A stretch of DNA of 18,865 nt, taken from positions 1 to 18,865 of the forward strand of contig CALWVX010000012.1 of assembly GCA_944385065.1 (NCBI GenBank), given 5' to 3'. The notes beneath the pieces were generated by a model. That model saw only the letters and a list, made by a program, of their open reading frames with translations, had not been told where the DNA came from and made no database searches. Source of the DNA: an uncultured Oscillospiraceae bacterium (GTDB taxonomy: Bacteria; Bacillota; Clostridia; Oscillospirales; Oscillospiraceae). This document shows, piece after piece, positions 1 through 7,243 of the stretch; the first letter of the stretch is position 1; each line of letters opens with the position of its first letter. Both the position numbers and the translations under genes were made by a program.

Positions 1-91
1 GCCTCATCCAGATTTTATTCTTTTGGTGCGGCCAGGATACGTGAGACTGTGCGACGGTTTTGCAAGTTACTGGCACAATCATAAGGAATAA
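1..91. other. Window start, no recognised gene
   Basis: This relatively AT-rich stretch could be intergenic or the tail of a gene starting outside the window. On the plus strand, reading from base 2, a frame stays open for 29 codons to TAA at 89-91; reading from base 1, another stays open to TAA at 82-84. Neither peptide resembles a family I recognise. In particular neither looks like the C-terminal end of Era, which often precedes recO in Firmicutes. I make no coding call. Confidence 0.3.
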
Positions 92-103
92 TTCTGGAAT
101 GAT

Positions 104-134
104 GCGGGGCACCGTCTGACTGACGGTGCCCCGC
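104..134 (+). terminator. Hairpin, possible terminator before yqzL
   Basis: A perfect 13-bp GC-rich stem (104-116 with 122-134) has a 5-base loop. It is followed on the plus strand by AATATTTA, a weak T-run. It would separate whatever lies to the left from the yqzL-recO unit. The short T-run makes it a moderate rather than strong intrinsic terminator. Confidence 0.5.
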
Positions 135-209
135 AATATTTACCGCTCATAACTTCTCCGCCTCCGTGCCAGCCTAATTCCAGAGTACACGACATGGGAG
201 GGAACGGCC

Positions 210-353
210 ATGGACGAGCGGGGACTTTGGCAGCTGTTTTTTCAGACCGGGCGGCCGGAGGTCTATCTGGCCATTGCGGCCCGGCGCAGGCTGGAGGCTG
301 AGCGCAGCCGGCCGGCCAAAACGGCGTTCCGCCCCCGGCGGGGGGAGGTCTAG
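210..353 (+). CDS. yqzL: YqzL-like small protein (47 aa)
   Basis: This small ORF begins at ATG 210 after GGGAGGG (196-202), seven bases upstream, and ends at TAG 351-353. The N-terminal half reads MDERGLWQLFFQTGRPEVYL. That fits the YqzL family pattern as I recall it: a Trp, then Phe, then TG, then YL. Bacillus subtilis YqzL is a protein of similar length encoded next to recO, and here recO begins 24 bases downstream. The C-terminal half is Arg/Ala-rich and not conserved as far as I can tell. Function is unknown in the family. The identification rests on one short motif, the length and the position. Confidence 0.7.
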   Translation: MDERGLWQLFFQTGRPEVYLAIAARRRLEAERSRPAKTAFRPRRGEV

Positions 354-377
354 CCGTCACGGAAGGAAGGGAACGCT

Positions 378-1157
378 GTGCACACCAGGACCATGGGGCT
401 TGTGCTCCGGTCAGTGGACTATAAGGAGTCGGATCAGATTTTGACCCTGTTTACCCGGGAACTGGGGAAGATCACCGTCTCCGCCCGGGGCTGCCGGAAA
501 AAGGGGAGTGCCCTGGCGTCGGCCTGCCAGCTGCTGGCGTGGTCGGAGTTTGTGCTCTATGACTACCGGGGAAAGTGGTCGGTCAAAGAGGGGACGGCGG
601 AGCGGCTGTTCCAGGGGGTGCGGGGCGATTTGGACCGGCTGGCGCTGGGCTGCTATTTTGCCGAGGCGGCGGAGGCGCTGGCGGTGGAGGGGGTGCCCAG
701 CCCGGAGCTGCTCTCTCTGACGCTGAACAGCCTCCACGCTCTGGACAAGCTCACCGACCGGCCCCTGGAGCTGATCAAAGCGGCGTTTGAGTGGCGGTGC
801 ATGTGTCTGGCCGGGTACGAGCCCCTGATCGACGGCTGCGCGGTGTGCGGCGAGCCCAGCCCGGAGGAGGCGATGTTTCATCTGAGGGAAGGGGTGCTGT
901 GCTGTGCCCGGTGCCGCCCCCAGGTGGGGGAGGGCATCGCCATGCCCCTGAACCGCCAGGCGCTGTCCGCCCTGGAGTACATCGTCCACGGAGACCCCAA
1001 GCGGCTGTTCTCCTTCCGGCTGGAGGGGGAGGGGCTGCGCCTGCTGGCCGACGCGGGGGAGGCCTATCTCCACACCCAGCTGGAGCGGGGCTTCCGCACC
1101 CTGGATTTTTACAAAAGCCTTCAGATCGAAACCCGGCCGGAGCAGGCCGGAAAATAG
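378..1157 (+). CDS. recO: DNA repair protein RecO
   Basis: RecO is a recombination mediator that loads RecA on SSB-coated single-stranded DNA with RecR (RecFOR pathway). The 259 residues match the usual family length. Residues 1-80 form the OB-fold part: TRTMGLVLRSVDYKESDQIL, then the Thr-Arg-Glu-Leu-Gly segment and a K-x-x-x-x-A-R-G-x-R-K-x-x-S run near 31-44. The helical C-terminal part carries a zinc-finger-like cysteine set: Cys154 and Cys157 (CAVC), then Cys175/176 and Cys179 (CCARC). The start is GTG at 378, preceded by the purine-rich GGAAGGAAGGG (361-371). It lies just behind the YqzL-like gene and ends at a hairpin shared with rpmF. Confidence 0.95.
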   Translation: MHTRTMGLVLRSVDYKESDQILTLFTRELGKITVSARGCRKKGSALASACQLLAWSEFVLYDYRGKWSVKEGTAERLFQGVRGDLDRLALGCYFAEAAEALAVEGVPSPELLSLTLNSLHALDKLTDRPLELIKAAFEWRCMCLAGYEPLIDGCAVCGEPSPEEAMFHLREGVLCCARCRPQVGEGIAMPLNRQALSALEYIVHGDPKRLFSFRLEGEGLRLLADAGEAYLHTQLERGFRTLDFYKSLQIETRPEQAGK

Positions 1158-1158
1158 A

Positions 1159-1191
1159 ATCAGGCCCCCGGCTTTCGCCGGAGGGCCTGAT
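1159..1191. terminator. Bidirectional terminator between recO and rpmF
   Basis: The stem runs from 1159-1172 to 1177-1191 with a 4-base loop (TTTC) and one bulged A at 1182. It sits between the convergent ends of recO and rpmF. In the minus direction the stem is followed by TCTATTTTCC, in the plus direction by CTGTTTGG. It should therefore serve mainly rpmF and more weakly recO. Confidence 0.8.
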
Positions 1192-1205
1192 CTGTTTGGA
1201 TGCAA

Positions 1206-1409
1206 TTACTGCTCAGCCGCCTGAGCGGGGGCCTCGACCTTGCCGAAGGTACGGCCGTTGTAGGTCAGGCAATTTTTGCACATACGGTGAGGCAGCCGGT
1301 AGGCCCCGCACTTGGGGCAGGTCACGATACCGGGAGTCTCCAGCTTCCAGTGGGAGCTGCGCCGCTTATCGCGGCGGGCCTTCGATACTTTTCCCTTGGG
1401 AACCGCCAT
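1206..1409 (-). CDS. rpmF: 50S ribosomal protein L32
   Basis: This is the small basic large-subunit protein L32, 67 residues from the ATG at 1409. The N-terminus MAVPKGKVSKARRDKRRSSH is diagnostic. Two CxxC pairs follow (CPKC and CKNC), so this is the zinc-binding form. I chose ATG 1409 rather than the in-frame GTG nine bases upstream because AAGGAGG (1418-1424) is spaced 8 bases from the ATG and overlaps the start of the longer reading. The gene follows the YceD gene with a 46-base gap, a common pairing in bacteria. Confidence 0.97.
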   Translation of the reverse strand: MAVPKGKVSKARRDKRRSSHWKLETPGIVTCPKCGAYRLPHRMCKNCLTYNGRTFGKVEAPAQAAEQ

Positions 1410-1455
1410 GGGTGACACCTCCTTCGGTTGTGTGCCCGCGGGGCACTTGGACTAC

Positions 1456-1959
1456 TCACTCAGCGTCCTTATCCAACAGCTGCGCAAGGGCCGCCAGTCT
1501 TGGATCTACGTCAGGTCTGCATCCGCACGGGCCGAGATTCAGATCAGCTCCGCACTTGGCGCACAGCCCTTTGCAGTCGTCTGAGCACAGATTTTTGGCG
1601 TCCATCTCGAGTACAAAAGCAGTGGTGACGGCCTCGTCCAGGTCCAGCTCGGTGCCGTCCAGCAGGAGGATTTCATCGTTTTCCTCATCCTCCAGCTTCT
1701 GGGCCACCAGGCTGTCCAGGGTCACCGTCTTCTCTCGGGTGAAGGACTTGCCGCACCGGTCGCAGATCAGCTCCAGCTGAGAGCTTGCCGTCCCCTCCAG
1801 TACCAGGGCGCCGGCGTGGTTGGTCACGCCGCCCTCCACCAGAACCGGATGGGCGATGGGCCTGCGGCCGAAGAAATCCAGCTGGGACAGGTCCAGCTGG
1901 AACCGGAACTCTTTCCGGGCGTCTGGGACATGGATAATATCGCGCAGATCCAGGCGCAT
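1456..1959 (-). CDS. yceD: YceD family (DUF177) protein
   Basis: This protein of 167 residues is typical of the YceD/DUF177 family, linked to 23S rRNA accumulation and normally encoded just before rpmF. Visible marks are the N-terminal LDLRDII segment, a CDRC pair (Cys66, Cys69) followed by a phenylalanine-containing turn, an acidic stretch at 89-110, and a C-terminal cysteine-rich end (Cys125, 129, 133, 136, 145, 147) with the LCxxCGxDLN pattern. ATG 1959 was chosen over an upstream in-frame ATG at 2043 because GGGAGG lies 8 bases before it, and the upstream ATG lies inside the promoter. Eight cysteines suggest a metal site, which is an inference. Confidence 0.9.
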   Translation of the reverse strand: MRLDLRDIIHVPDARKEFRFQLDLSQLDFFGRRPIAHPVLVEGGVTNHAGALVLEGTASSQLELICDRCGKSFTREKTVTLDSLVAQKLEDEENDEILLLDGTELDLDEAVTTAFVLEMDAKNLCSDDCKGLCAKCGADLNLGPCGCRPDVDPRLAALAQLLDKDAE

Positions 1960-2014
1960 TGGCTTGCCTCCCAGGGGGCCGTTTCCCCCATACTCGCAGA
2001 ATGGTACGCAGGAT

Positions 2015-2043
2015 ATTATAATGAAATTTCCCGGCATTGTCAA
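2015..2043 (-). promoter_or_regulatory. Sigma-A promoter of yceD-rpmF
   Basis: Read on the minus strand, TTGACA (2043-2038) and TATAAT (2020-2015) are separated by exactly 17 bases. Both hexamers match the housekeeping consensus perfectly. The predicted start is near 2008, giving a leader of about 50 bases to the yceD ATG. A promoter this strong suits a ribosomal-protein operon. Confidence 0.85.
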
Positions 2044-2074
2044 ATACTTTTTGAAAATTTGTCCACGAATTTTA

Positions 2075-2104
2075 TTGACAGGCGGGGGGCGGATATGGTG
2101 AAAT
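2075..2104 (+). promoter_or_regulatory. Likely promoter of the pseudouridine synthase gene
   Basis: A perfect -35 TTGACA (2075-2080) is followed after 18 bases by TGAAAT (2099-2104). An extended -10 TG stands at 2096-2097. The -10 is weak but the extended element compensates. The predicted start is about 30 bases before the rluD-like ATG. It is divergent from the yceD-rpmF promoter. Confidence 0.5.
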
Positions 2105-2141
2105 AAATGGGAACGACCACAGAAGCCGGGAGGAGAGCGAC

Positions 2142-3122
2142 ATGCGGGAATATACCATTGGGAAAAACGACGCCGGGCAGCGGCTGGACCGCTGGCTGGC
2201 CAAGACGCTGCCCCTGCTTCCCGCCCCCCTGGCCCAGAAATATATCCGTCTGAAACGGGTGAAGGTGAACGGGAAGGGGTCCAAGCGGGACGTGCGCCTC
2301 CAGGTGGGGGATGTGCTCCAGCTGTACATCAACGATGAGTTTTTCGATACCCCGACCCTGGAGAACGCCTTCCTCTCCCTGTACCAGCCCAAGCTGAATA
2401 TCCTGTATGAGGACGAGCATATCATGCTGCTGGACAAGCGGCCGGGAATGGTGGTCCACCCGGACGAGAGCGAGCGGGTAAATACGCTTCTCACCCACAT
2501 TCAGGCCTATCTCTATCAGAAAAAGGAGTGGTCCCCCTATTGGGAGAACTCCTTTGCCCCCGCTTTGTGCAATCGGATCGACCGAAACACCGGGGGAATC
2601 GTGATCGCCGCCAAAACCGCCGAGGGGCTGCGGATCATGAATCAGAAGATCAAGGACCGGGAATTGAGCAAATATTACCTGTGCGCGGTGCTGGGCGTGC
2701 TGTCCCCCCGGTCGGGGCGGCTGGAGGGCTATCTGTTCAAGGACGAGGTGAAGAAACAGGTGTATGTCCGCGCCCGGCCTGAGCCGGGGGCCAAGACCGC
2801 CGTCACCGAGTACCGGACTCTGGCAGTGAAAAACGGTCTGTCTCTGGTGGAGTGCGACCTGATCACCGGCCGGACCCATCAGATCCGGGCCCAGATGGCC
2901 GCCGCCGGCCACCCGCTGCTGGGGGACGGCAAGTATGGAAATGAGCGGGAGAACCGGCGGTACGGGCGGCATGGCCAGGCCCTGTACTCCTACAAGCTGA
3001 TCTTCCGCTTCACCACCGACGCGGGCCCCCTGGAGTACCTGAATGGGCGGACCTTTCAGGTGGAGGATGTGGACTTCGTCCGGGATTATTTCGGGGATGA
3101 CGCGGCCTGGAGGGAGAGCTGA
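2142..3122 (+). CDS. RluA/RluD family pseudouridine synthase
   Basis: The 326-residue enzyme is predicted to convert uridine to pseudouridine in RNA, probably 23S rRNA. An N-terminal S4 RNA-binding domain (about 12-62) has RLDRWLAKTL and the VKVNGK turn. The catalytic domain begins near 88 (ILYEDEHIMLLDKRPGMVVH). The catalytic motif is NRIDRNTGG with the presumed nucleophile Asp147. GRTHQIRAQMAAAGHPLLGD near the C-terminus is the usual RluA-family signature. The start is ATG 2142 after GGGAGGAG (2128-2135). The paralogue (RluB is excluded; RluC or RluD is possible) and the target uridine cannot be decided from sequence, so no symbol is given. Its stop lies one base before the start of the adenosyltransferase gene, so the two are probably co-transcribed. 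Confidence 0.92.
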   Translation: MREYTIGKNDAGQRLDRWLAKTLPLLPAPLAQKYIRLKRVKVNGKGSKRDVRLQVGDVLQLYINDEFFDTPTLENAFLSLYQPKLNILYEDEHIMLLDKRPGMVVHPDESERVNTLLTHIQAYLYQKKEWSPYWENSFAPALCNRIDRNTGGIVIAAKTAEGLRIMNQKIKDRELSKYYLCAVLGVLSPRSGRLEGYLFKDEVKKQVYVRARPEPGAKTAVTEYRTLAVKNGLSLVECDLITGRTHQIRAQMAAAGHPLLGDGKYGNERENRRYGRHGQALYSYKLIFRFTTDAGPLEYLNGRTFQVEDVDFVRDYFGDDAAWRES

Positions 3123-3123
3123 C

Positions 3124-3639
3124 ATGGAGAAGCTGGGACTGATCCACCTGTACTGCGGAGACGGGAAAGGGAAAACCACCGCGGCCATGGGGCTGGCGCT
3201 GCGCGCCCTGGGACGGGGACTGCGGGTTGTGGTGGTCCAGTTCTGGAAGGACGGGAGCAGCGGAGAGACGGCTCCGCTGGAGCGCCTGGGGGCCCGGGTA
3301 CTGGCGTGTCCGGGGCCGGTGAAGTTTTCCTGGGACATGACGGCGCAGGAGCGGGAGAGAGCCGAAGAGGCCCATAACCGCCTGCTGGAGACGGCCGTGT
3401 CCCTTCCCTGCGACCTGCTGGTGCTGGACGAGGCCTGCGGAGCTCTGGAGGCGGGGCTTCTGAGCGAGGCGCGGCTGAAGCAGGTGGTGCTGGAGCGGCC
3501 GGAGGGCAGGGAAATTGTCCTCACCGGCCGCAGGCCCGCCGGCTGGATGACAGACTGCGCCCACTACATCACCCGCATGGAGGAGATTCGCCACCCCTTT
3601 CATCAGGGGACGGCGGCCCGGGCCGGGATCGAGTTTTAA
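3124..3639 (+). CDS. cobO: Cob(I)alamin adenosyltransferase, CobO/BtuR type
   Basis: This enzyme transfers the adenosyl group of ATP to cob(I)alamin to make adenosylcobalamin. The 171-residue protein has a P-loop GDGKGKTT at residues 12-19, a WKDGSSGE segment near 41-48, a Walker B-like LLVLDEACGALEAGLL (98-113), and the family's LTGRRP and ARAGIEF C-terminal end. The start is ATG 3124, one base after the preceding stop, with GGGAGAG as ribosome site inside the upstream gene; a longer in-frame reading would overlap that gene. The fold and motifs fit CobO, not PduO or EutT. No other corrinoid gene is present in the window, so a role in cobalamin salvage is inferred. Symbol by homology. Confidence 0.9.
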   Translation: MEKLGLIHLYCGDGKGKTTAAMGLALRALGRGLRVVVVQFWKDGSSGETAPLERLGARVLACPGPVKFSWDMTAQERERAEEAHNRLLETAVSLPCDLLVLDEACGALEAGLLSEARLKQVVLERPEGREIVLTGRRPAGWMTDCAHYITRMEEIRHPFHQGTAARAGIEF

Positions 3640-3680
3640 GGGCTGCGGGGCTGCCGGAGAGCGGTTTTGCGGCGGAAAAA

Positions 3681-3703
3681 GCCCCCGCGGGGATTGCGGG
3701 GGC
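3681..3703. other. GC-rich hairpin upstream of nnr
   Basis: GCCCCCGC (3681-3688) pairs with GCGGGGGC (3696-3703) across a 7-base loop. On the plus strand it is preceded by five A's and has no T-run after it, so it is not an obvious terminator of cobO. On the minus strand it would look like a terminator (stem then TTTTT), but no minus-strand gene lies there. Confidence 0.5.
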
Positions 3704-3722
3704 GGGCAAGCTGTGCTATGCT
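3694..3722 (+). promoter_or_regulatory. Possible extended -10 promoter for nnr operon
   Basis: TTGCGG (3694-3699) and TATGCT (3717-3722) are 17 bases apart, with TG at 3714-3715 one base before the -10 hexamer. The predicted start lies about 45 bases before the nnr ATG. The -35 overlaps the preceding hairpin. This is a pattern match only. Confidence 0.35.
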
Positions 3723-3774
3723 ATCAGGGAGACCGGGGCGGTTCAGACCCCGGCATGTGAGAGGAGGGGCCGCC

Positions 3775-5460
3775 ATGCAGGTGCTGGCTTCCACCCGGCA
3801 GATGAAAGAAGTGGACCGCATCGCCATTCAGGAGCGGGGAATTCCCTCTCTGGAGCTGATGGAATGTGCCGCCCAGGCAGTGGCTGAGGGAGTGCAGAAA
3901 CTGGCCGGCCCGACGCAGCGCCCTTCGGGGGACGGTCCCGCCTCAATGGCGTTCAGCGTGATTGGGAAAGCCGGGGACGGGCGGCCGACTCCGGAGGAGC
4001 AGCGGGAGCTGGACGAGCTGCGGGATATGGTGGAGTCCAGGAACACCGACTCCACCCAGCGCATCGCCGTTCTGTGCGGCCCGGGGAACAACGGAGGAGA
4101 CGGCATTGCCGCCGCCCGGATTCTGATGGGGATGGGCTATCAGGTCCGGGCCTTTCTGGTGGGGGACCGGGCCAGGATGACCCCCGACAGCATGGCCATG
4201 GAGAAGAAGCTGGAAAAGGCCGGGGGACGGCTGGAGCCCTTCCGGCTGGAGGATCAGCGGACCGTGGTGTGGCTGTCCACCTGCGACTGTGTGGTGGACG
4301 CCCTGTTCGGCGTGGGGCTCAGACGCCCTCTGGAGGGGGACTTTTTGGCCGCCGTCCAGTGGATCAACCGCCTGTCCTGCCCCGTGGTGGCCTGCGACCT
4401 GCCCTCGGGCGTGGACGGGGACACCGGGGAGGTGCTGGGGGAGGCGATCCAGGCCGCCCTCACCGTCACCTTCACCTGCGCCAAGCCGGGGCTCTATCTG
4501 GGGGAGGGGGCCGGCCGGGCCGGGGAGATCTGGGTCCGTGACATCGGCATCCCCGGAGAGCTGGTGTATGAGCAGATAGTCCGGGACCCGGCGGCCATGG
4601 AGGTGCTGGACCGGGACGTCTGCCGCCCCCTGCCCCGGCGGCCTGCCGCCGCCCACAAGGGGGACTTTGGAAAGCTGTTTCTTCTGGCGGGGAGCGAGGG
4701 CTATACCGGCGCCCCTGTCCTGGCCGCCCGGGGGGCTCTGCGGACCGGGGCCGGGCTGGTGTTTCTGGGAGTGCCCCGGGACATCTATCCCATTGTGGCC
4801 GTCAAGTGTGACGAGGCCATGCCCTTCCCCCTGCCGGAGCGGTATGAGCAGATTTTGGAGCGGGCCCGGAGCTGTGACGTGGCTCTGATTGGCCCCGGCT
4901 TGGGCAGAGAGCCCCGGACCGAGCGGCTGGTCCGCTCTCTGCTGGCCGATCTGGACATCCCGGTGGTGCTGGACGCCGATGGCATAAACGCCCTGAGCGG
5001 GCATATAGATGAGTTGGACAGACGCTCCGCCCCCACCGTTCTCACGCCCCATGAGGGGGAATTCGCCCGGCTGACCGGCTGTGCTCTTCCGATCAGGGAC
5101 AAAACCGGGGTGGCCCGGGCCTTTGCGGAGGCCCACCGCTGTACCCTGGTGCTCAAGGGGCGGGGCACCGTCACTGCCGCCCCGAACGGCCGGGTGTGGA
5201 TCAACGGCACCGGCGGCCCGGGCATGGCCAAGGGCGGTTCGGGCGATGTGCTGTCCGGGATGATTGCCGCCCTGTGGGGACAGAAGCATTTGAACGGCCC
5301 CGGCTCTGACCCCTCGGAGCTGGCCGCCTGGGCGGTCTGGTACCACGGGGCTGCCGGCGACCGATGCGCCCGCAGGCAGGGCGAATACGCCATGCTGCCC
5401 ACCGACCTGATTGAGGCCCTGCCCGAGATATTGAAGGAAACTCAGATGGAATCAATTTGA
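3775..5460 (+). CDS. nnr: Bifunctional NAD(P)H-hydrate epimerase/dehydratase
   Basis: This repair enzyme restores damaged NAD(P)HX. The N-terminal YjeF-type half (about 1-270) epimerises R- and S-NAD(P)HX: CGPGNNGGDG at 101-110, DALFGVGLRRPLEG at 175-188, LPSGVDGDTGEV at 209-220. The C-terminal ribokinase-fold half (about 285-555) is the ADP-dependent dehydratase: KGDFGK at 295-300, RGALRTGAGLV, GPGLG, LDADGINAL, LTPHEGEFARLTG (423-435) and NGTGGPGMAKGGSGDVLSG (477-495). The start is ATG 3775 behind GAGGAGGGG (3761-3769); the frame is open 36 codons further upstream through the hairpin but without a ribosome site. About 50 residues (44-95, rich in charged residues) separate the first helix from the CGPGNNGGDG motif, longer than I expect for the family. 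A lipoprotein gene and alr follow closely. Confidence 0.95.
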   Translation: MQVLASTRQMKEVDRIAIQERGIPSLELMECAAQAVAEGVQKLAGPTQRPSGDGPASMAFSVIGKAGDGRPTPEEQRELDELRDMVESRNTDSTQRIAVLCGPGNNGGDGIAAARILMGMGYQVRAFLVGDRARMTPDSMAMEKKLEKAGGRLEPFRLEDQRTVVWLSTCDCVVDALFGVGLRRPLEGDFLAAVQWINRLSCPVVACDLPSGVDGDTGEVLGEAIQAALTVTFTCAKPGLYLGEGAGRAGEIWVRDIGIPGELVYEQIVRDPAAMEVLDRDVCRPLPRRPAAAHKGDFGKLFLLAGSEGYTGAPVLAARGALRTGAGLVFLGVPRDIYPIVAVKCDEAMPFPLPERYEQILERARSCDVALIGPGLGREPRTERLVRSLLADLDIPVVLDADGINALSGHIDELDRRSAPTVLTPHEGEFARLTGCALPIRDKTGVARAFAEAHRCTLVLKGRGTVTAAPNGRVWINGTGGPGMAKGGSGDVLSGMIAALWGQKHLNGPGSDPSELAAWAVWYHGAAGDRCARRQGEYAMLPTDLIEALPEILKETQMESI

Positions 5461-5476
5461 CTTTGGAGGTACTGCT

Positions 5477-6058
5477 GTGCGCAAGCTGCTGCTTTGCGTA
5501 CCAATGATGACCCTCCTGCTGGCCGGATGCGGCCTGACGGAGGTGAGCGAGGCGGAGGAGCTGGCCCTGGCGATTCGGGGAGAATTTCTGGAGTTGGCCG
5601 CCTGCTCCGCCGACCTGGAGATCACCGCCGACTACGGCCAGCGGGTCTATGAGTTTGAGATGGCGGCCCAGGCCCAGGGGGAGGACGTCAGCCTCACCCT
5701 CACCGCCCCGGAGACGGTGGCCGGACTCACCGCCCGCTGGGCGGGAGAGGAGGGGACTCTGGAGTATGACGGTGTTTCCGTGGAGACCGGGAGCATGGAC
5801 CCGTCGGGGCTGAACCCCCTGTCCGCCTTCCCCGTCCTGCTGGAGGCCGCGCGCTCGGGCTATATCACGGCCTGTGCCATGGAGGAGGAGGGAACGGTCC
5901 TCCGGGTGGACTGCGGCGACCCGGAGGGGACGCCGGGCAGCGGGAGAGAGACAACCATTTGGTTTGATTCGGATACGCATGTCCCTCTGGAGGGGGAGAT
6001 CCGGGTGGACGGGTTTCGGGTGATTGCCTGCCGCTTTCTGGAGTTTGCCTCCGGCTGA
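5477..6058 (+). CDS. Lipoprotein before alr (YdcC/GerS position)
   Basis: The 193-residue lipoprotein has a signal peptide with Lys3 and hydrophobic core ending in LLAGC, so Cys18 is the lipidated residue. The mature part is acidic. It seems beta-rich, with alternating segments such as YEFEMAAQAQ, VSLTLTAPE, GTLEYDGVSV and TTIWFDSDTHVPLEGEIRVDG, the last resembling the end of LolA-like or outer-membrane-lipoprotein-sorting folds. The start is GTG 5477 with GGAGG seven bases upstream; the gap from nnr is 16 bases and to alr 32. In B. subtilis the ydcC lipoprotein gene, and in Clostridioides difficile the germination lipoprotein gene gerS, lie directly before an alr gene. Orthology is plausible from position and fold impression, but was not tested by alignment. 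Confidence 0.75.
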   Translation: MRKLLLCVPMMTLLLAGCGLTEVSEAEELALAIRGEFLELAACSADLEITADYGQRVYEFEMAAQAQGEDVSLTLTAPETVAGLTARWAGEEGTLEYDGVSVETGSMDPSGLNPLSAFPVLLEAARSGYITACAMEEEGTVLRVDCGDPEGTPGSGRETTIWFDSDTHVPLEGEIRVDGFRVIACRFLEFASG

Positions 6059-6090
6059 AAGAGGATACCAAAGAAACGAGGGATTTGGAT

Positions 6091-7239
6091 ATGAAAGACA
6101 GACGGGAAGCGCGCACCTGGGCGGAAATTGACCTGGACGCCCTGGCCCACAATTACTATACGCTCCGGGCCCTGCTGCCCCCGGAGTGCCGGTTTCTGGC
6201 CCCGGTGAAGGCCAACGGATATGGACATGGGGCGGTTCCGGTGGCCGGGAAGCTGGAGCGACTGGGGGCCGATATGCTGTCGGTGGCCTGTGTGGACGAG
6301 GGGGCGGAGCTGCGCCGTGCCGGGATCAGAACCCCCATTTTGTGCATGGGCGTGACCCCCGCCCAGCTCACCGGTGAGCTGCTGGACCTTGACATCACGC
6401 AGACGGTGGAGGACCTGGAGTCGGGAGAGGCCCTGTCCCGCCAGGCCCAGAGTCTGGGCCGGAAGCTGCGTGTTCACCTGAAGGTGGATACGGGCATGGG
6501 GCGGCTGGGCGTTTACTGGGGAGACGGAGACCACACCGCCGCCGTCCGGGAGCTGCTGCAGCTGTGCAGACTGCCCGGCCTGGAAGTGGAGGGAATGTTT
6601 ACCCATTTTGCCGTGGCCGACAGCGATGAGGCGTATACTCGGAGACAGCTGGACCGCTTTCTGGAAGCCAGAGCCGCGCTGGAGGAGCAGGGGATTTCGC
6701 TCAAAATCTGCCATTGCGCGGCCAGCTCCGCTGTGTTACACTATCCCTGTACTCACATGGATATGGTCCGCCCGGGCATTGCCCTGTACGGCTATTATCC
6801 CGACCCGGAGGGGGACCGGGACTCCTGTCCGCCGCTGAAGCCGGTGATGCGCCTGTACAGCCGCATCTCCGCCGTGCGGTCCATGCCCGCCGGCGCCCGG
6901 ATCAGCTATGGCGGGACCGCCGTGCTGAAGCGGGATTCCCGCCTGGCGGTGCTGCCCATCGGCTATGGAGACGGTCTGCCCCGGGTCCTGTCCAACCGGA
7001 TGCAGGTGCTTATCGGGGACAAGCTGTGCCCCGTGGTGGGCCGGGTATGCATGGACATGTGCATGGCCGACATCACCGATCTGCCCCAGGTGCGGGCGGG
7101 CGATGTGGCCCAGATCTACGGCGACGGTCTCACCGACCGGGCCGCGGCACAGGCGGATACCATCTCGTATGAATTGCTGTGCCGGGTGGCCACCCGTGTT
7201 CCCCGCATCTATTGGGAGAACGGGGTCAGACTGGACTGA
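6091..7239 (+). CDS. alr: Alanine racemase
   Basis: This PLP enzyme interconverts L- and D-alanine for peptidoglycan. The 382 residues include the N-terminal TIM-barrel PLP motif VKANGYGHG with Lys40 as the cofactor lysine. VDTGMGRLG (132-140), HCAASSA (208-214) and the MVRPGIALYGYYP phosphate-binding region (225-237) follow. The catalytic Tyr273 sits in ISYGGTAVL. The C-terminal beta domain has GYGDGLPR and VGRVCMDMCMAD. I chose ATG 6091 over an in-frame TTG two codons upstream because GAGGGA (6078-6083) is at proper distance from the ATG and too close to the TTG. It sits between a lipoprotein gene and mazF, the classic Firmicutes alr-mazF order. In spore formers alanine racemase can also affect spore germination. 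Confidence 0.97.
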   Translation: MKDRREARTWAEIDLDALAHNYYTLRALLPPECRFLAPVKANGYGHGAVPVAGKLERLGADMLSVACVDEGAELRRAGIRTPILCMGVTPAQLTGELLDLDITQTVEDLESGEALSRQAQSLGRKLRVHLKVDTGMGRLGVYWGDGDHTAAVRELLQLCRLPGLEVEGMFTHFAVADSDEAYTRRQLDRFLEARAALEEQGISLKICHCAASSAVLHYPCTHMDMVRPGIALYGYYPDPEGDRDSCPPLKPVMRLYSRISAVRSMPAGARISYGGTAVLKRDSRLAVLPIGYGDGLPRVLSNRMQVLIGDKLCPVVGRVCMDMCMADITDLPQVRAGDVAQIYGDGLTDRAAAQADTISYELLCRVATRVPRIYWENGVRLD

Positions 7240-7243
7240 AATT

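Noticed and set aside
3667..3774. A longer N-terminus of nnr
   Set aside because: The 36 extra codons run through a hairpin and possible promoter, are Arg/Pro-rich, and have no ribosome site; GAGGAGGGG sits before ATG 3775.
3943..5346. A 467-codon minus-strand open frame antisense to nnr
   Set aside because: No domain, Gly/Pro/His-rich translation and a strong gene opposite. Shadow of GC-rich coding.
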